A DNA stretch of 64,000 bases from Monoplex corrugatus (taxonomy: Eukaryota; Mollusca; Gastropoda; Littorinimorpha; Ranellidae), in contig JAPXFY010000026.1 in assembly GCA_030674185.1 (NCBI GenBank), positions 35,087,167 through 35,151,166 on the forward strand, given 5' to 3'. The notes below the pieces were generated by a model, which saw nothing but the letters and a program-made list of their open reading frames with translations, was not told the origin of the DNA and did not search any database. Both the position numbers and the translations under genes were made by a program. Positions 34,638-46,162 of this stretch are shown piece by piece. Within the stretch, counting starts at the first letter, position 1. Every line of letters begins with the position of its first letter.

Positions 34638-34994
34638 AGAAAACTGTGAAGAATCTTGAAACTGTTCAGTCTAGATTGTTTAATGTTTGTTGGAGTGTAC
34701 ATTAGAAAAATACTGACCAAAATATTTTTCTTGAAATCTGACATCAGTATGTCTAAGTTATTTGCTTCGGTACAAAATCATAAACAAGCCTAAACTTGTG
34801 CCAGATAGCATCAGATTGCACTGTTTTGCATCTGCACTAAAATAAATTTAGATTTTCACGGATTTTTTTCATTTGGCATTGGGACCTCTGCTGGATGATG
34901 TAGACTGTAGAGTGAGAACTTCATGTCTTCCAGTTTGGTTGCACAGGTTTAATTTGGGCTTGAAGAAAAACTTTGTGCGCACATTCTTAGGGCC

Positions 34995-35145
34995 ATCATA
35001 CTATAAACAGTTATTTTGACCCTGTTCAGGGTTGAGGAAGGTAAAGTGATTATGGAAAGGAGATGGGCATTGTCTTCATAATACAGGCCTCACTCCCCTT
35101 AGACTTAGGGGTTATGAAGCAAGCTTTACCTCAGCCTGTGTTCTG
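34995..35145 (+). repeat. SINE-like family C, diverged copy
   Basis: Blocks gttgaggaaggtaaagtga, gcctcactccccttagacttaggggttatgaagcaa and ctttacct parallel 38140-38275 (ctcactcccctgtgacctta.gggttatgggacaacctttact). Confidence 0.5.
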
Positions 35146-35404
35146 TATAGGATTCAGAGTCCCTGCAATCCCAGGAATTATGGACATTTACAGTGAAAAA
35201 ATTGGCAGTTTCTAGTATTACAAATAACACTTAAGCCCTTTTCATACAGTGTTTCTCAGCTTTGTATGTGAATATATATATATATTACTGTTGTTACTGT
35301 TTCAGTTGCCATTGCTTTGATGTAGTTTTGCTGTATGATCATATCTGTATCGATACATGTATGACACTGTGTCATTCTGTCATATTGTTCTTCCAGACAC
35401 TGCA

Positions 35405-35535
35405 TTTAATCAGAAGCTTTTGTAAGTTTAGGACTTTGATTTGGAAAGTGTTTGACTTGGGTACGACTTTGATGTAGATAGTGTTTGACTTGGGCAGTCT
35501 TGATTTGGACAGTGTTTGATTTGGACCGTCTTTTT
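35405..35535. repeat. Short imperfect tandem repeat (about 35 bp)
   Basis: Four imperfect repeats of 'gactttgatttggaaagtgtttgacttggg'-like units. Confidence 0.7.
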
Positions 35536-35844
35536 TTTTTCATGTAGTTTGTATTGAATGTGGCAAAGGAGAGAACTTTTTTATTTTTTTTTATTTTGTC
35601 CTTTGTTATTTAACTACAAAGGCACTTTTTTCATAGAGTATTATACTTTTTATTCTTTTCTTCCTTCATTGTCCGTCTGTGCTCTGTATCTTAAGCTGTA
35701 TATGTACCTTGTGTCCATTTCTTCCTCTGTCGGTCTCACTTTTTTCTATCCTCCGTATTACCATCTCACTGTCTCTCTTGTTTGAAAATATCAGTTGACT
35801 TAATGGCTTACTGGACGTGAGAAAACATTTTAAACCAGTTATTG

Positions 35845-36165
35845 TGGCAAAGTGGTCATGCAGCACACTGCTGACTCATAAGTGATGGGTTTGGATCACC
35901 AGTGGTCCCCCCCCCCCCCCCCCCCAAAAAAAAAATTATTGTGGAATTTTTCAGCCTTTTCTGGCTCATACACAGAGTTGGAGAGTGGAAGTATTTGTGA
36001 TGACTGGGACCACACAGTGAAGTCTCCACCATTGTACAGAAGCGTCCTTTAGAGTGTGGCTCAAATTTCCTGACCAACACTGCAGTAGTCTGTATCTTGC
36101 AGGCCTGGACACATTATGACAATAAGCCAGCACAGCCCAGTCATGCAGTCTCAATCCTAGATGGA
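35845..36165 (+). mobile_element. tRNA-headed SINE-like element
   Basis: The start (ggcaaagtggtcatgcagca ... gggtttggatcaccagtggt) is arranged like a tRNA A box and B box, followed by a poly-C/poly-A run (35908-35935) and a body without ORF. Only one copy in the window, so the right limit is uncertain. Confidence 0.4.
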
Positions 36166-36284
36166 ACTCTGTAGATTGTCATCATTATCGTCTGCTTATC
36201 ATAAAGTCATCAGTCGTAGAATTGTGAAAATTGTCCCAGATTCTGTTGTTGTTCATGCCCTGATGTCATGGTGACCTCACTTTT

Positions 36285-36610
36285 TAATCTAAGAACACAT
36301 GTAACTTCCTGGTTGGAAGTAAGAACATATTTCACTTAGTGACGAAGTGGAAGTTAGAGAACACATTTTACTTGGTGGAAGTTACAACACATTTCATGTG
36401 AGCAGAATTAAGAACACATTCTACCGAGTGACTGACTGGAAATAAGAACACATTTTACTTAGTGACTAAGTGGAAATAAGAACACATTTTACTCAGTGAC
36501 TAAGTGGAATTAAGAACACATTTTACTTAGTGATTAAGTGGAAGTAAGAACATATTTCACTTAATGACTAAATGGAAGTAAGAACATAGTTTACTTTGTG
36601 ACTTAGTAGA
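36285..36610. repeat. Approximately 34-bp tandem array
   Basis: About nine imperfect units of 'aagaacacattttacttagtgactaagtggaa'. Units vary in length and carry several substitutions, so the array is older than the 55-bp array. Confidence 0.85.
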
Positions 36611-36619
36611 AATGAGGAC

Positions 36620-37830
36620 GCTGTTGAGTTACTGGGAGGGGGAAGGGGTGGTAATTATGTCAAGTATAAAGAGTAGTACCGTTTTACGGGGGTAGATATT
36701 AATTCTCTTTTGAAGTATCATATGATGGAATCCTTTGTCCTTGTTTTTATTCTTAACCAAATTTTTCACTTTATTGGTCCATTCATATGCCTGCCTTCTT
36801 TTTCTTTAGAAAAATCTTCTCTTCTGATGTCTCTTCTGTGATTTCTAGCTAGCAAGATTGCTGACACAATGAGAAAGTACGATGGGCTCTTGCTGTCCAT
36901 TCATTTTTTTTCATCAGTCTTTTCTCTTTTTTTTTGTAGCCTACAACATACGTTCATGCATTAGATATTATTTATTGATCTATATTAGTATATATTTTAC
37001 ATAGTTTGTTTACTTATATTTTACATATTTTGTTTACTTATTTGATTTGTAACCTGGAGATGATAAACAAAGCTTATGGGTTGCTGCCTTCAGCGCAGCC
37101 TCAGACTAACAATTAATTTTGTTATACGGGTTAAGTGGTAAAGTTTATGTCATCGATGTAAAGTAATTTTTTTATGTTTTGTATTTTGTCTGAGAGTGGT
37201 TGAATTTTTACGAAGGTCAAAGTTTGTCTGGTTTGGTGATAATTGAACTGGACAGCCCTGAAATGACTCGAGCTAATTAGCTGGACTATAATAAATAGTT
37301 GTTATAAAGTTATGTTTTGGGATCACGTGTGTTTATGTATTGTCTGTCATGTGTGTTTATTTTCAGTCAGTGTTTCTGTCTCATTCGATTGGATTTTGTC
37401 GAGTATGTGGAGTAGTTGATCCACGAGATTTTAAAATATGAATTCTAATAATTTTCAGTATTGTTCTTATTTGCTTATGCACAATTTATTTTTCATTCTT
37501 AAGGTTTTACCATGTGAAATCTGTGATTTTAGACGTTAAAGTATTTTTTCCCTTTAGTTTAAATGCATGGTGTATCAGCATCACTTCTCTCAGATTGCCA
37601 TTTTGCTTTTATAGTCGGTAGTATTGTCAGTTTTGTCATTCTCAGTAATATTTCGTAATCAATCTTTTCACAGCAGCATTCAGTTTGCGATCTGATTGTT
37701 TTGATATAAAAATTTTCATCAATCATGCATGTGACCGCTTCGCTTTTTGTTGCTTATTGTGACCTATAGAGTTTATGAGACTACAATGACTTATGTATAC
37801 TTTTGAATTTGCCTATCTCTGTGTGTGGGT
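36620..37830. other. Non-genic AT-rich stretch, nothing recognised
   Basis: No exon or repeat supported. Confidence 0.4.
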
Positions 37831-37837
37831 AATTCTT

Positions 37838-37845
37838 TGTGTGTG

Positions 37846-37895
<50 letters not shown>

Positions 37896-37922
37896 CATAT
37901 GTGTATGTATGTGTGTGTATGT
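37838..37922. repeat. (GT)n microsatellite
   Basis: GT tract with a TTTG interruption. Confidence 0.95.
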
Positions 37923-38039
37923 AATTTGGATGGAAGGGAGAGAAGCACATATCATTGTTAACTTGGGCTGTAAACCAAAAGTAAGATCAGGTAGAATTTT
38001 ACAAAAATTACTGTTAGTCCTGAGTACTCATCTTCCAAT

Positions 38040-38290
38040 CTGCATGCATGAGTTTGCTCGGGTATGAATCACACCCATGAAACTCTATATGCGACCTCCA
38101 GTCTACCCAACCATGAATGGGTACCTGATTTTTTTAAAGGTAGGGAAATGTTAAGCAGTGAGGGAGAGTAGAAGATATCACCCTCATAATGCTGGCCCTG
38201 AGAAAAGTTGAGATCTCGACCACCTCACTCCCCTGTGACCTTAGGGTTATGGGACAACCTTTACTTTTTACCTGTGCACTCAGATTTGAT
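38040..38290 (+). mobile_element. SINE-like family C copy
   Basis: Contains ccatgaatgggtacctgatt, gcagtgagggagagtagaag, tcataatgctggccctgaga and ctcactcccctgtgacctta. A diverged second copy is at 34995-35145. No ORF. Confidence 0.55.
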
Positions 38291-38414
38291 CAAAAATAGG
38301 AATTATTAACCTCAGTATGTGTATTCCACACATCCTGTGCAAAGAAAGTTTATTGCTTTATCTTCCTGTATAGCGAGGGTAATAGTGGACTTGCCACCGA
38401 TCTGACAGATGAGT

Positions 38415-38965
38415 ACCCCCTGTAGGGATGCAGGGGCTCTTTCATTATAAATAGTATCCCCACATTCTGGAAATTCTGTGCTAGAAATTTCCTCTCTTCT
38501 GTAACTCTCTTTGTTTCTGACTTGTTCCTTTGCTTTCTGTCATTTCTTCTTACCGTTTATATGCCATGCTGGTCCTTTCATCTCTATGTGTTTGATAAAG
38601 TCTTACATACTTTTTCTTAGGATTGATAATTGGGTACATGTATTAAGTACATTTTTGGCTCTATGGAAGTGAGATATGCCGAAGCAATTTTAGGCAATTT
38701 ATGCCTGTTTTTATATATATATTCGTGTCCTTAGGTATGCTTAAATTTGTATTCAGGTGTTGTTTTTTTTAAATCCCCTGTGCGATAAATTGGATGGTGT
38801 GGTCAACCTTAGGGACATGTCCTTAGATTATATGCGCGAATGCATCGATATGTGTACTTAATTTTCTTTTCTTTTCTTTCCTGGTGAAGTTTTGTATGTT
38901 TTTACGCGGTTATAACCCTGATATGGCTCTACGCAGTCGGCTGGGCTTTAAACAACAATAACATA
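38415..38965 (+). mobile_element. SINE-like family A, best full copy
   Basis: Starts gggatgcaggggctctttcattataa and ends ctctacgcagtcggctgggctttaaacaacaa. It is the reference for the copies at 25758 (+), 39826 (-), 10516 (-) and 2372 (-). About 550 bases long with no ORF. Confidence 0.75.
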
Positions 38966-39054
38966 ACAATGACTGATGAGTAAGTGCAATCACTTGGTCC
39001 TCGTGTAGACCAGAAGATCAATCCTGGAAGTACATGTTCCTTAGTAGACACTAG

Positions 39055-39610
39055 GTCTACATGATAAGGCGTCCTGCAGCTCTGGTTTCTGTTTCCACAG
39101 CCCCACTTTTTTGAATATCTGTTCTGTGCTGTTGAGATGAATTGTGCCCTGAATTCACTGCTCTTTACAGCTTGCTCTGTTGTTGGCAACGTCTTCCCAT
39201 TTGGTGGCACTGATGCCGCAGATGATGAGGTTGGCTTCTTAAGTATCCTTTATTGCTTTTAATGGTCTTCTCTAGCCAGGATGTCCCTTTTTCAGTTTTT
39301 TCAGTTGTCTTCCATGCAAACAAAATGACCACCCAAAGAAGCTGCGTTTGATGAGCAGACACTCAATATTTGGCAAGCCAGACTTCTTCAGAACTTGAAG
39401 GTTGGACATTTGATCTTGCATGTGAAATTTAGTGCAGATCACGCACGGACACCTCTGGTTGGAATGATTCCAGCTATTGAATGTGTTGTATGTAGAACTG
39501 TAGTCTAGGTCTCTCAGCAGTACAGTAGGCTTGTTTCGGACTTGGATGACCAGGCAGACATGGCTATCTGCCAGATACATCTGAAGCAGGTTTCTGTTTG
39601 AAGGGTTTGT
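39055..39610 (-). mobile_element. LINE ORF2 C-terminal remnant
   Basis: The minus strand gives CPCVICTKFHMQDQMSNLQV, then RSFFGWSF, and then, in another frame, LKKPTSSSAAS alternating with LIICGISATKWEDVANNRAS. It resembles the Cys-rich end and the 'W..LA..R..W' segment of LINE ORF2 proteins. It is frameshifted. Confidence 0.5.
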
Positions 39611-39825
39611 TTATTACTTCCCCTACCCCCCCCCCCCTTTGCCCTACTGAGGGGGAGTAGTGGTTCTGTCACTGTGGGAAGGCACAAACACTTTATCTGC
39701 CTGAGGTTTACAGCAGATGGCCATCAGCCCACAGCCACTTACATGTGGAGTTACAACTTGAGACTTCGCAGCATCCTTGCTCCACGCCACTTGTCTATTG
39801 CTGCAGGTCTCATTTTTTTTTTTTA

Positions 39826-40345
39826 TTGTTGTTGTTTAAAGCCCAGCCGACTGCATAGAGCCATATCTGGGCTATAACTGTTTCAAAACATGAAAAAAAA
39901 AAATTAAGTACCGATATTAACGCATTCGCGCACATAATGTAAGGCCATGTCCCTGGCGTTGACCACTCTGTCCAATTTATCGACACAGGGGATTTTAACA
40001 ACGCATCTGAATACAAATTTAAGCAACCTAAGGACATCAAAACATATAAAAACGGGCCTAAATTACCTAAAACTGCTTCTGCATATCTCACCTCCCTAAA
40101 GCCAAAAATGCATTTAATACATGTACCCAGTTATCAAACCTAAAAGAAAGTACGTAAGACTTTATCGAACACATACAGATGATTGGACCAGCAAGGCAGA
40201 AAATGATAGGTAAAAATGACAAAAAGCAAAGGAACAAGGCAGACACAAAGAAAGTGACAGAAAAGAGGAAATTTCTAGCAAAGAATTCCTAGAAGATGGG
40301 GGCACTGTATATATCCTGAAAGAGCCCTCTGCATCCCTCCCATAT
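39826..40345 (-). mobile_element. SINE-like family A, minus-strand copy
   Basis: Reverse complement of the 38415-38965 copy over most of its length: tttaaagcccagccgactgcatagagcc at the left edge and cctgaaagagccctctgcatccct at the right. Confidence 0.75.
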
Positions 40346-40639
40346 TGCTGATAATTGAATGTGTCATTGTTCTGGCTTGCACATATGCCTGGGTAGCACA
40401 GGAATGTTTTAAAGTATGGAAGGAGCATGCAATCCTCTCCCCACGCTCACCTACTGACGCTCGTAGTTCCACAGATGCAGTGACCATCACATACATTGAA
40501 GGGCCTCAGAAGGTAATGAAAACAATCAGTATGATAGTACTGAATGATAATGACACAGGACATTATTACACAGGTCGCATTCTATATCTGACTGCATTTT
40601 AGACTTGCAAGGTTAACGGTGAGCATGGCTCTTGACTGT

Positions 40640-40735
40640 TGTCTTTTATCTTAACCGTGTTGTCGTTTTTGACATGGTGTTAGCCCTGTATGGTTCTAGT
40701 AGTCGGCTGGGCTATAAGCAATATGAACTTGAATT
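40640..40735 (+). mobile_element. Family A 3' end
   Basis: Segment ggtgttagccctgtatggttctagtagtcggctgggctataagcaa matches the family 3' end. Confidence 0.55.
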
Positions 40736-40747
40736 ATATCTGACTCT

Positions 40748-40753
40748 ATGTGT

Positions 40754-40809
<56 letters not shown>

Positions 40810-40912
40810 ATTATATGCAGGACAAATCTTGTCAGAAATATTTCATTTACCCCCAACCACACACACACACACACACACCACACACACACACACACAACAC
40901 ACACACTTATTT
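40748..40912. repeat. (GT)n and (CA)n tracts in inverted arrangement
   Basis: GT 40748-40808 and CA 40858-40908, separated by about 50 bases. Confidence 0.95.
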
Positions 40913-41500
40913 ACAAGAATGAAGCACACACATAAAATGCCCATTTAGAAACACAAATTTGTTGTCAGTACAAGATTCTAATAGAACAGCACAAATCTGT
41001 ACGCTTACAATCTTTGAATGCCTCCTCAGACAAACATACGATGGAGACGCTGTTGACAGAACAATGAATATCATGAAATCCTGCATGCAAAGAGGCAGGA
41101 TCTTTAGCACGCGTTTTTTCAATCCCCCTTCCACCTCTTTTGTTTTTCCTTAAAGGGAGTCTGATTCTTTTATACCAATTGCACTGGCATGCGTCTGCAT
41201 GTGTGTGTGTGTGTGTGTGTTAGCAAGTCTTTGGCAAAAAATATATTACTAAAGTGTGTGAGAGAAAGAGAGTCTGTGACAAAAATATATATTACAAAGA
41301 GTTCTCAGACGTTTCTGGGTAAGCGAGACTGGACCTTCAACAATACAAATGAGAATAAGCTGTCCCTGAATGATCTTGACCAAATCTGGGTCAAAAGGTA
41401 GATCACTGCAGAGATGCAAATGCATAAGTTTGGAAGTCAAGATGCCATGGCCAAGGCCACGCAGACCAAAGAAATGCCTAAAAATGAGAATTTTTTCTTT
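40913..41500. other. Non-genic stretch, nothing recognised
   Basis: Contains a short GT run (41199-41220) and a locally duplicated 'aaaaatatattac' motif; no gene supported. Confidence 0.4.
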
Positions 41501-41678
41501 TTAACCCTTTGACTCCTGCACCCTGTCCACCTAGCATCCTGTGTTGCCAACCATGTTAGCAAAGCAAAAACTTAACCCTTTGATTCCCCCACCCTATCCA
41601 CCAGCTTCCTGCAGGTGAAGGAGTCAAAGTGTTATGTTTTTGCAGTTGGTGGGTGGGGTGTGGGAGTCAAAAGGTTAA
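41501..41678. mobile_element. TTAA nested-palindrome MITE copy (opposite orientation)
   Basis: Starts TTAACCCTTTGACTCCTG. Left arm is full (gttgccaaccatgttagcaaagcaaaaac), the inner palindrome is partly deleted (gcttcctgcaggtgaaggag), and the right arm is collapsed (gtttttgcagttggtgg). Ends ggagtcaaaaggttaa. Confidence 0.8.
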
Positions 41679-41719
41679 AAAAAGGTATGTGAACAGCATT
41701 TCCTCAGGAATGTCCAGCA

Positions 41720-42730
41720 ATATTTTACTTCGTGTTTTCACTGTTATGACAGTATACTTTGTGTTTTCACTGTTATGACAGTATACTTTGTGTTTTCACT
41801 GTTATGACAGTATACTTTGTGTTTTCACTGTTATGACAGTAGGCTTTGTGTTTTCACTGTTATGACAGTAGACTTTGTGTGTTCACTGTTATGACAGTAG
41901 ACTTTGTGTTTTCACTGTTATGACAGTATACTTTGTGTTTTCACTGTTATGACATACTTTGTGTGTTCACTGTTATGACAGTATACTTTGTGTGTTCACT
42001 GTTATTACAGTATACTTTGTGTTTTCACTGTTATGACAGTATACTTTGTGTTTTCACTGTTATGACAGTAGACTTTGTGTTTTCACTGTTATGACAGTAT
42101 ACTTTGTGTTTTCACTGTTATGACAATATACTTTGTTCACTGTTATGACAGTATACTCTGTTTTTTTCGCTGTTATGACAGTATACTTTGTTCACTGTTA
42201 TGACAGTATACTCTTTTTTTCCACTGTTATGACAATATACTTTGAGTTTTCACTGTTATGACAGTATACTCTGTGTTTCCGCTGTTATGACAGTATACTT
42301 TGTGTTTTCACACTTTGTGCTTTCACTGTTATGACAGTATACTTTGTGTTTTCACACTGTGTTTTCAATGTTATGACAGTATACTCTGTGTTTCCGCTGT
42401 TATGACAGTATACTTTGTGTTTTCACACTTTGTGCTTTCACTGTTATGACAGTATACTTTGTGTTTTCACACTTTGTGTTTCACTTGTGTTTTCACTGTT
42501 ATGACAGTATACTTTGTGTTTTCACACTGTGTTTTCACTGTTATGACAGTATACTTTGTGTTTTCACTGTTATGACGGTATACTTTGTGTTTTCACTGTT
42601 ATGACAGTATACTTTGTGTTTTCACTGTTATGACAGTATATGTTGTATTTCTACTGTTATGACAGTATACTTTGTGATTTCACTGTTATGACAGTACACT
42701 TTGTATGTTCACTGTTGTGACAGCCTACCG
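41720..42730. repeat. 29-bp tandem array of about 1 kb
   Basis: Unit 'tactttgtgttttcactgttatgacagta' repeats about 34 times. Most units are exact or carry one or two changes (gtat/gtag, tttt/tgtt). A region of length variants lies around 42130-42500, where units are shortened or doubled and a higher-order unit (cactttgtgctttcactg) recurs. No gene overlaps it. Confidence 0.95.
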
Positions 42731-43096
42731 TTGTCCTAAGTTCACTTCCAAGTTTTTATCTAATTTGATGTTTCTTCAAAATCACAGTAATCTTGAGAAG
42801 AACGTAACTGGGATGTTCTGATATAATCTTTAGATTGTTAGAATGGTTTGGCCATCTTATTATTTCCTGTTCTCAGGGGTCAGTCATTCGTACAGAATAA
42901 TTTATCATTGTGTGCAGTGTTTCTGTGCACCAGTTAAACGTTTTACTCTTTCTATCCACACCACACGCTAAACCAACATGGTCAACATGAACGAGAGTAC
43001 AGTTATAATATTCAGTTTCATTTGAACAAAAAGACAAGTAGCGATCAAACATTTTGATATACAGTGACAAAGACTAATCGTAAGACAAGAAAATAC

Positions 43097-43098
<2 letters not shown>

Positions 43099-43158
<60 letters not shown>

Positions 43159-43183
43159 TTTGTGTGTGTGTGTGTGTGCCTGT
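43099..43183. repeat. (GT)n microsatellite
   Basis: GT tract with TTTG interruption. Confidence 0.95.
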
Positions 43184-43254
43184 ATGTGTATGTGAGACAG
43201 TCATTTCCCTGTTTCCATTGCGAATGAACACATTCTAAACTATAACTATTTAAA

Positions 43255-43540
43255 ATCAATTGAACCAAAAACCTAGCATAAAAAAGATGAAGATGTGATG
43301 AATTGAATATAAACCAGATCATCCAATTCGTACATATAGACATGTTTGTAAACCTCTTACGAGATTCAGATAAAAACTAAAAACATTGATAAACTATTCT
43401 GACTAACTCAATTAAACCAAAACCTAGCATAAAAAGAGATGAAGACACCAGCATAAAAAAGATAAAGACATGCTTAATTGTAACATGATAAATCACGATT
43501 CAGCTCATCCAAACTGCACATAAACATGTTGTAAAATTCA
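43255..43540. repeat. Approximately 150-bp diverged duplication
   Basis: Two copies (about 43257-43355 and 43408-43537) share aaccaaaa.cctagcataaaaa, gatgaaga, aattg...ata and catcca..tc.cacata...catgtt.gtaaa. The second contains an extra internal 'accagcataaaaaagataaag' repeat. Confidence 0.6.
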
Positions 43541-43700
43541 GCTTGTCAAAAACCAATCATTCATGATTCAAAAATCACTTATTCATGAGTAAACATTAAG
43601 TGAAAGAACGCACACAAATACACACATGTTTGTGAAACCAGTGACAGATTACTGCTTATTTGATAGAAAATGCTGTTGTTTCGACAGCTTGTAAATACAG

Positions 43701-43701
43701 G

Positions 43702-43739
<38 letters not shown>

Positions 43740-43845
43740 TGTGTGTGTGTGTGTGTGTGTGTGTTTGTGTGTGTGTGTGGGTGCATATATATATGTTTGT
43801 GTCTGTGTGTGTGTGCATGTATGTGTGTGTGTTGTGTGTGTGAAT

Positions 43846-43877
<32 letters not shown>

Positions 43878-43912
43878 CTGTATCTGCATGTGTTTGTGTG
43901 TGTGTGTGTGCA
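43701..43912. repeat. Interrupted (GT)n microsatellite
   Basis: About 210 bases of GT with TTTG, GCATATATATA and TCTG interruptions. Confidence 0.95.
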
Positions 43913-44120
43913 GAATAGGAGTTAACAAAAGCAACCCGTGAATCAAATGGAATAGGCATATTACATCATCAGAATCATTGTCATTATACATATCCATTTC
44001 TTTTGTCACAGTGGATTAATCATGTGAAACTCAGGCTGCTTTCCCCTTTGAGAGCGCGTCGCAGCAGTGCGGCGTCACCCTTTTTTAAAATTTTATTATT
44101 TTTTTTAGCAACAGTTTAGT

Positions 44121-44244
44121 TCATCACCTTCTTACAGTAAGCTGGTGGATAGGGTAAGGGAGTCATAGGGTTAAGTTTTTGCTTTGTTAGCACGGTTGAC
44201 AACGCAAGACGCTGGTGGACAGGGCGCGGGAGCCGAAGGGTTAA
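44121..44244. mobile_element. TTAA nested-palindrome MITE, partial copy
   Basis: Right half (gctggtggatagggtaaggg, gtttttgctttgttagcacggttgacaa, gggagccgaagggttaa). The left arm is degenerate. Confidence 0.7.
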
Positions 44245-44246
44245 AA

Positions 44247-44565
44247 AGGCAAGATGGCTGATTGGCCTTCAAGGAGAAGGACCTGGGAAGTCAAAGTGTT
44301 TCTCCCATGTTTTATACCAGTACAGCCTGGCAAATGCCCTGCTCTTCACGATTTTCAACTGCCATGGAATCTTTAGCGTGCGCAAGCCAGGAGGCACACG
44401 GGGCCGACTCGTTTTTCGTCCCCTTCCGAAGGACTAGACGTTCAGTTCGATTTTCCTGTCAAATTCAGGAGAAAAGTCAGTGCCTCAATGGGAAACGAAC
44501 CCTGGAACCTCGAGTTTAGTTTCCGGCAGGCGAACATCTGAACCATTCTGCCACTGTTCTCCTTA
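44247..44565 (-). mobile_element. tRNA-derived SINE-like family D, minus strand
   Basis: On the minus strand from about 44565: ggcagaatggttcagatgtt (A-box-like) and ggttccagggttcgtttccc (B-box-like) form a tRNA-type head. A body with tgcgcacgctaaagattcca follows. The lower edge (aaggcaagatggctgattgg) is shared with 45283-45400 (aaggcaagatggctaattgg, ttagcgtgcgcagcca). Confidence 0.6.
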
Positions 44566-44689
44566 CTGTCTGTCAGTATAACATTAGTGAACAATCTGAC
44601 AATAAATGGTAGTTGTGCCGAGTCCTATTGTCTATCCAAGTGACCAGTGTGGTCGTTGGGGGAACTTGAGCTGATGGGACGCAGCAGCA

Positions 44690-44965
44690 GACAGAATGCT
44701 CCATTTCTGGCTTTGATGTGCGGCTGCAATTATGTCACAGACTGGCATTCGTCCGGTCTTTGAATATTTGCCACCAAGCTCTTCCTCTGTCGACCTCGTT
44801 GATGGCCTCCTCCCGGTAATGATACCCTTTTAAGACCAGTCATCCTCCAGGTTCTGTCTCTGGGTTGCGGGTGGCAGGTATGTCACTGACTGAGGTACGT
44901 CCAGTTTTTGATTAGTTGCCACCCGCTATCCCTCTGTCGACCTCAGCAACGGCCTCCTTCCGTTT
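44690..44965. repeat. Imperfect duplication of about 180 bp
   Basis: tctgtcgacctcgttgatggcctcctcccg (about 44788) and tctgtcgacctcagcaacggcctccttccg (about 44934), with preceding cgtccggtctttgaatatttgccacc / cgtccagtttttgattagttgccacc. No coding reading survives stops. Confidence 0.6.
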
Positions 44966-45145
44966 CAGTTTCAATTCAGTTTCAATTTTTCAAGATGACG
45001 TCCCCGCGTTCGGAATGATTTTCATATGCACTAACGTCACAGGTGCCATGTGATGGGGAAGATCCAAAATGATCACTGCACAAGCCTTAAGCCTGCACAT
45101 AAACCCACGAGCTGGCCAGGTCCTGACGTCTTACCTAGATAGTTC
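44965..45145 (+). repeat. SINE-like family E copy 2
   Basis: Same block order as 11297-11470: gtttcagttt, aagatgacgtccccgcg, catatgcactaacgtcacagg, and taagcctgcacataaaccca. Confidence 0.7.
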
Positions 45146-45279
45146 CATAACCCTGGGGTCGTAGGAAATTGAGGTGGCAGAGACCTCAACTTTTCCCGGG
45201 GCCAGCTGCAGGAGGGCGGCGTCCACCCTCTCACTTTCGCTTCAAATTCATATTCACTTTTTGTTTTCACCAAGACTTC

Positions 45280-45440
45280 AGAAAGGCAAGATGGCTAATT
45301 GGTCTTCAAAGGGTGGGACCTGGGAAATTAACATATTTAGCGTGCGCAGCCAGAAGGCGTACGGGTCCGACTTGTGGCCTCCTTCCATGGAACCCTGTAA
45401 AGGATGACCTTAGACAGTGTGTGGCAGCGGATGGTGTGAA
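45280..45440 (-). mobile_element. SINE-like family D, 3' part
   Basis: Shares aggcaagatggctaattggtcttcaa and catatttagcgtgcgcagcca with the 44.3 kb copy; the tRNA-like head is not evident. Confidence 0.5.
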
Positions 45441-45544
45441 TCAAACCAAGCAAACTTGTTTGACTGTTACCAGAAGCAATCCCTGTGGGCCTACCAAGTG
45501 TTGATCTTGTTCGATCAACGCATTTCACAACGCACAGAATTCTT

Positions 45545-45730
45545 TTAACCTTTTGACTCCCGCACCCTATCTACCACCAGCAGAAATTTAACCCTTTGAC
45601 TCCATTACTCTATCCACCAGCAAGAAGCTGGTGGATACGGTGAGAGAGTCAAAGGGTTAAATTGTTGCTTTGCTGTCTAGGTAGACAAAGCAGGATGCTA
45701 GTGGATAGGCTGAGGGAATCGAATGGTTAA
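45545..45730. mobile_element. TTAA nested-palindrome MITE copy
   Basis: Starts ttaaccttttgactcccgca. Left arm is collapsed (ctaccaccagcagaaattt), the inner palindrome lacks its central tcctgca, and the right arm is full but diverged. Ends gaatggttaa. Confidence 0.75.
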
Positions 45731-45734
45731 CACA

Positions 45735-46160
45735 ACGAAGTCTGTTACCAATGTCTTATTCAGTACCATTAACTTATGTCTTATTTCCATCACAATAATC
45801 TTACTTTGAAACATGTTGTAAAAGAATGCTTATTCAGGAGAAAAGCTTGTAACAATTCAGACTGACTTAAAGAAAAATCCGTGAATTGAGTTAAAAAGAC
45901 AATGACCGGTCAGCGGATTATATAAACCTTTGAAACAGAGTATTCACAAACACACTTAATTAGATTATCAACCAGTTTTGTTTTTATCACAAAGAAACCT
46001 TTAAATCATAGATTTATTGACATAACAAAGGCTATACAACTGTATAAGTCAGTCTTATTGTATCACACCTGTTTCAACAGAAATTGAAGAAAAACAACTT
46101 GAAGGAAATCACAGAGGGAGCCACAGACACAGAAAAAGGCGAGAACAGAAGGCAAGAGAA
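45735..46160. other. Non-genic stretch, nothing recognised
   Basis: AT-rich flank of the Tc1 element. Confidence 0.4.
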
Positions 46161-46162
46161 AC

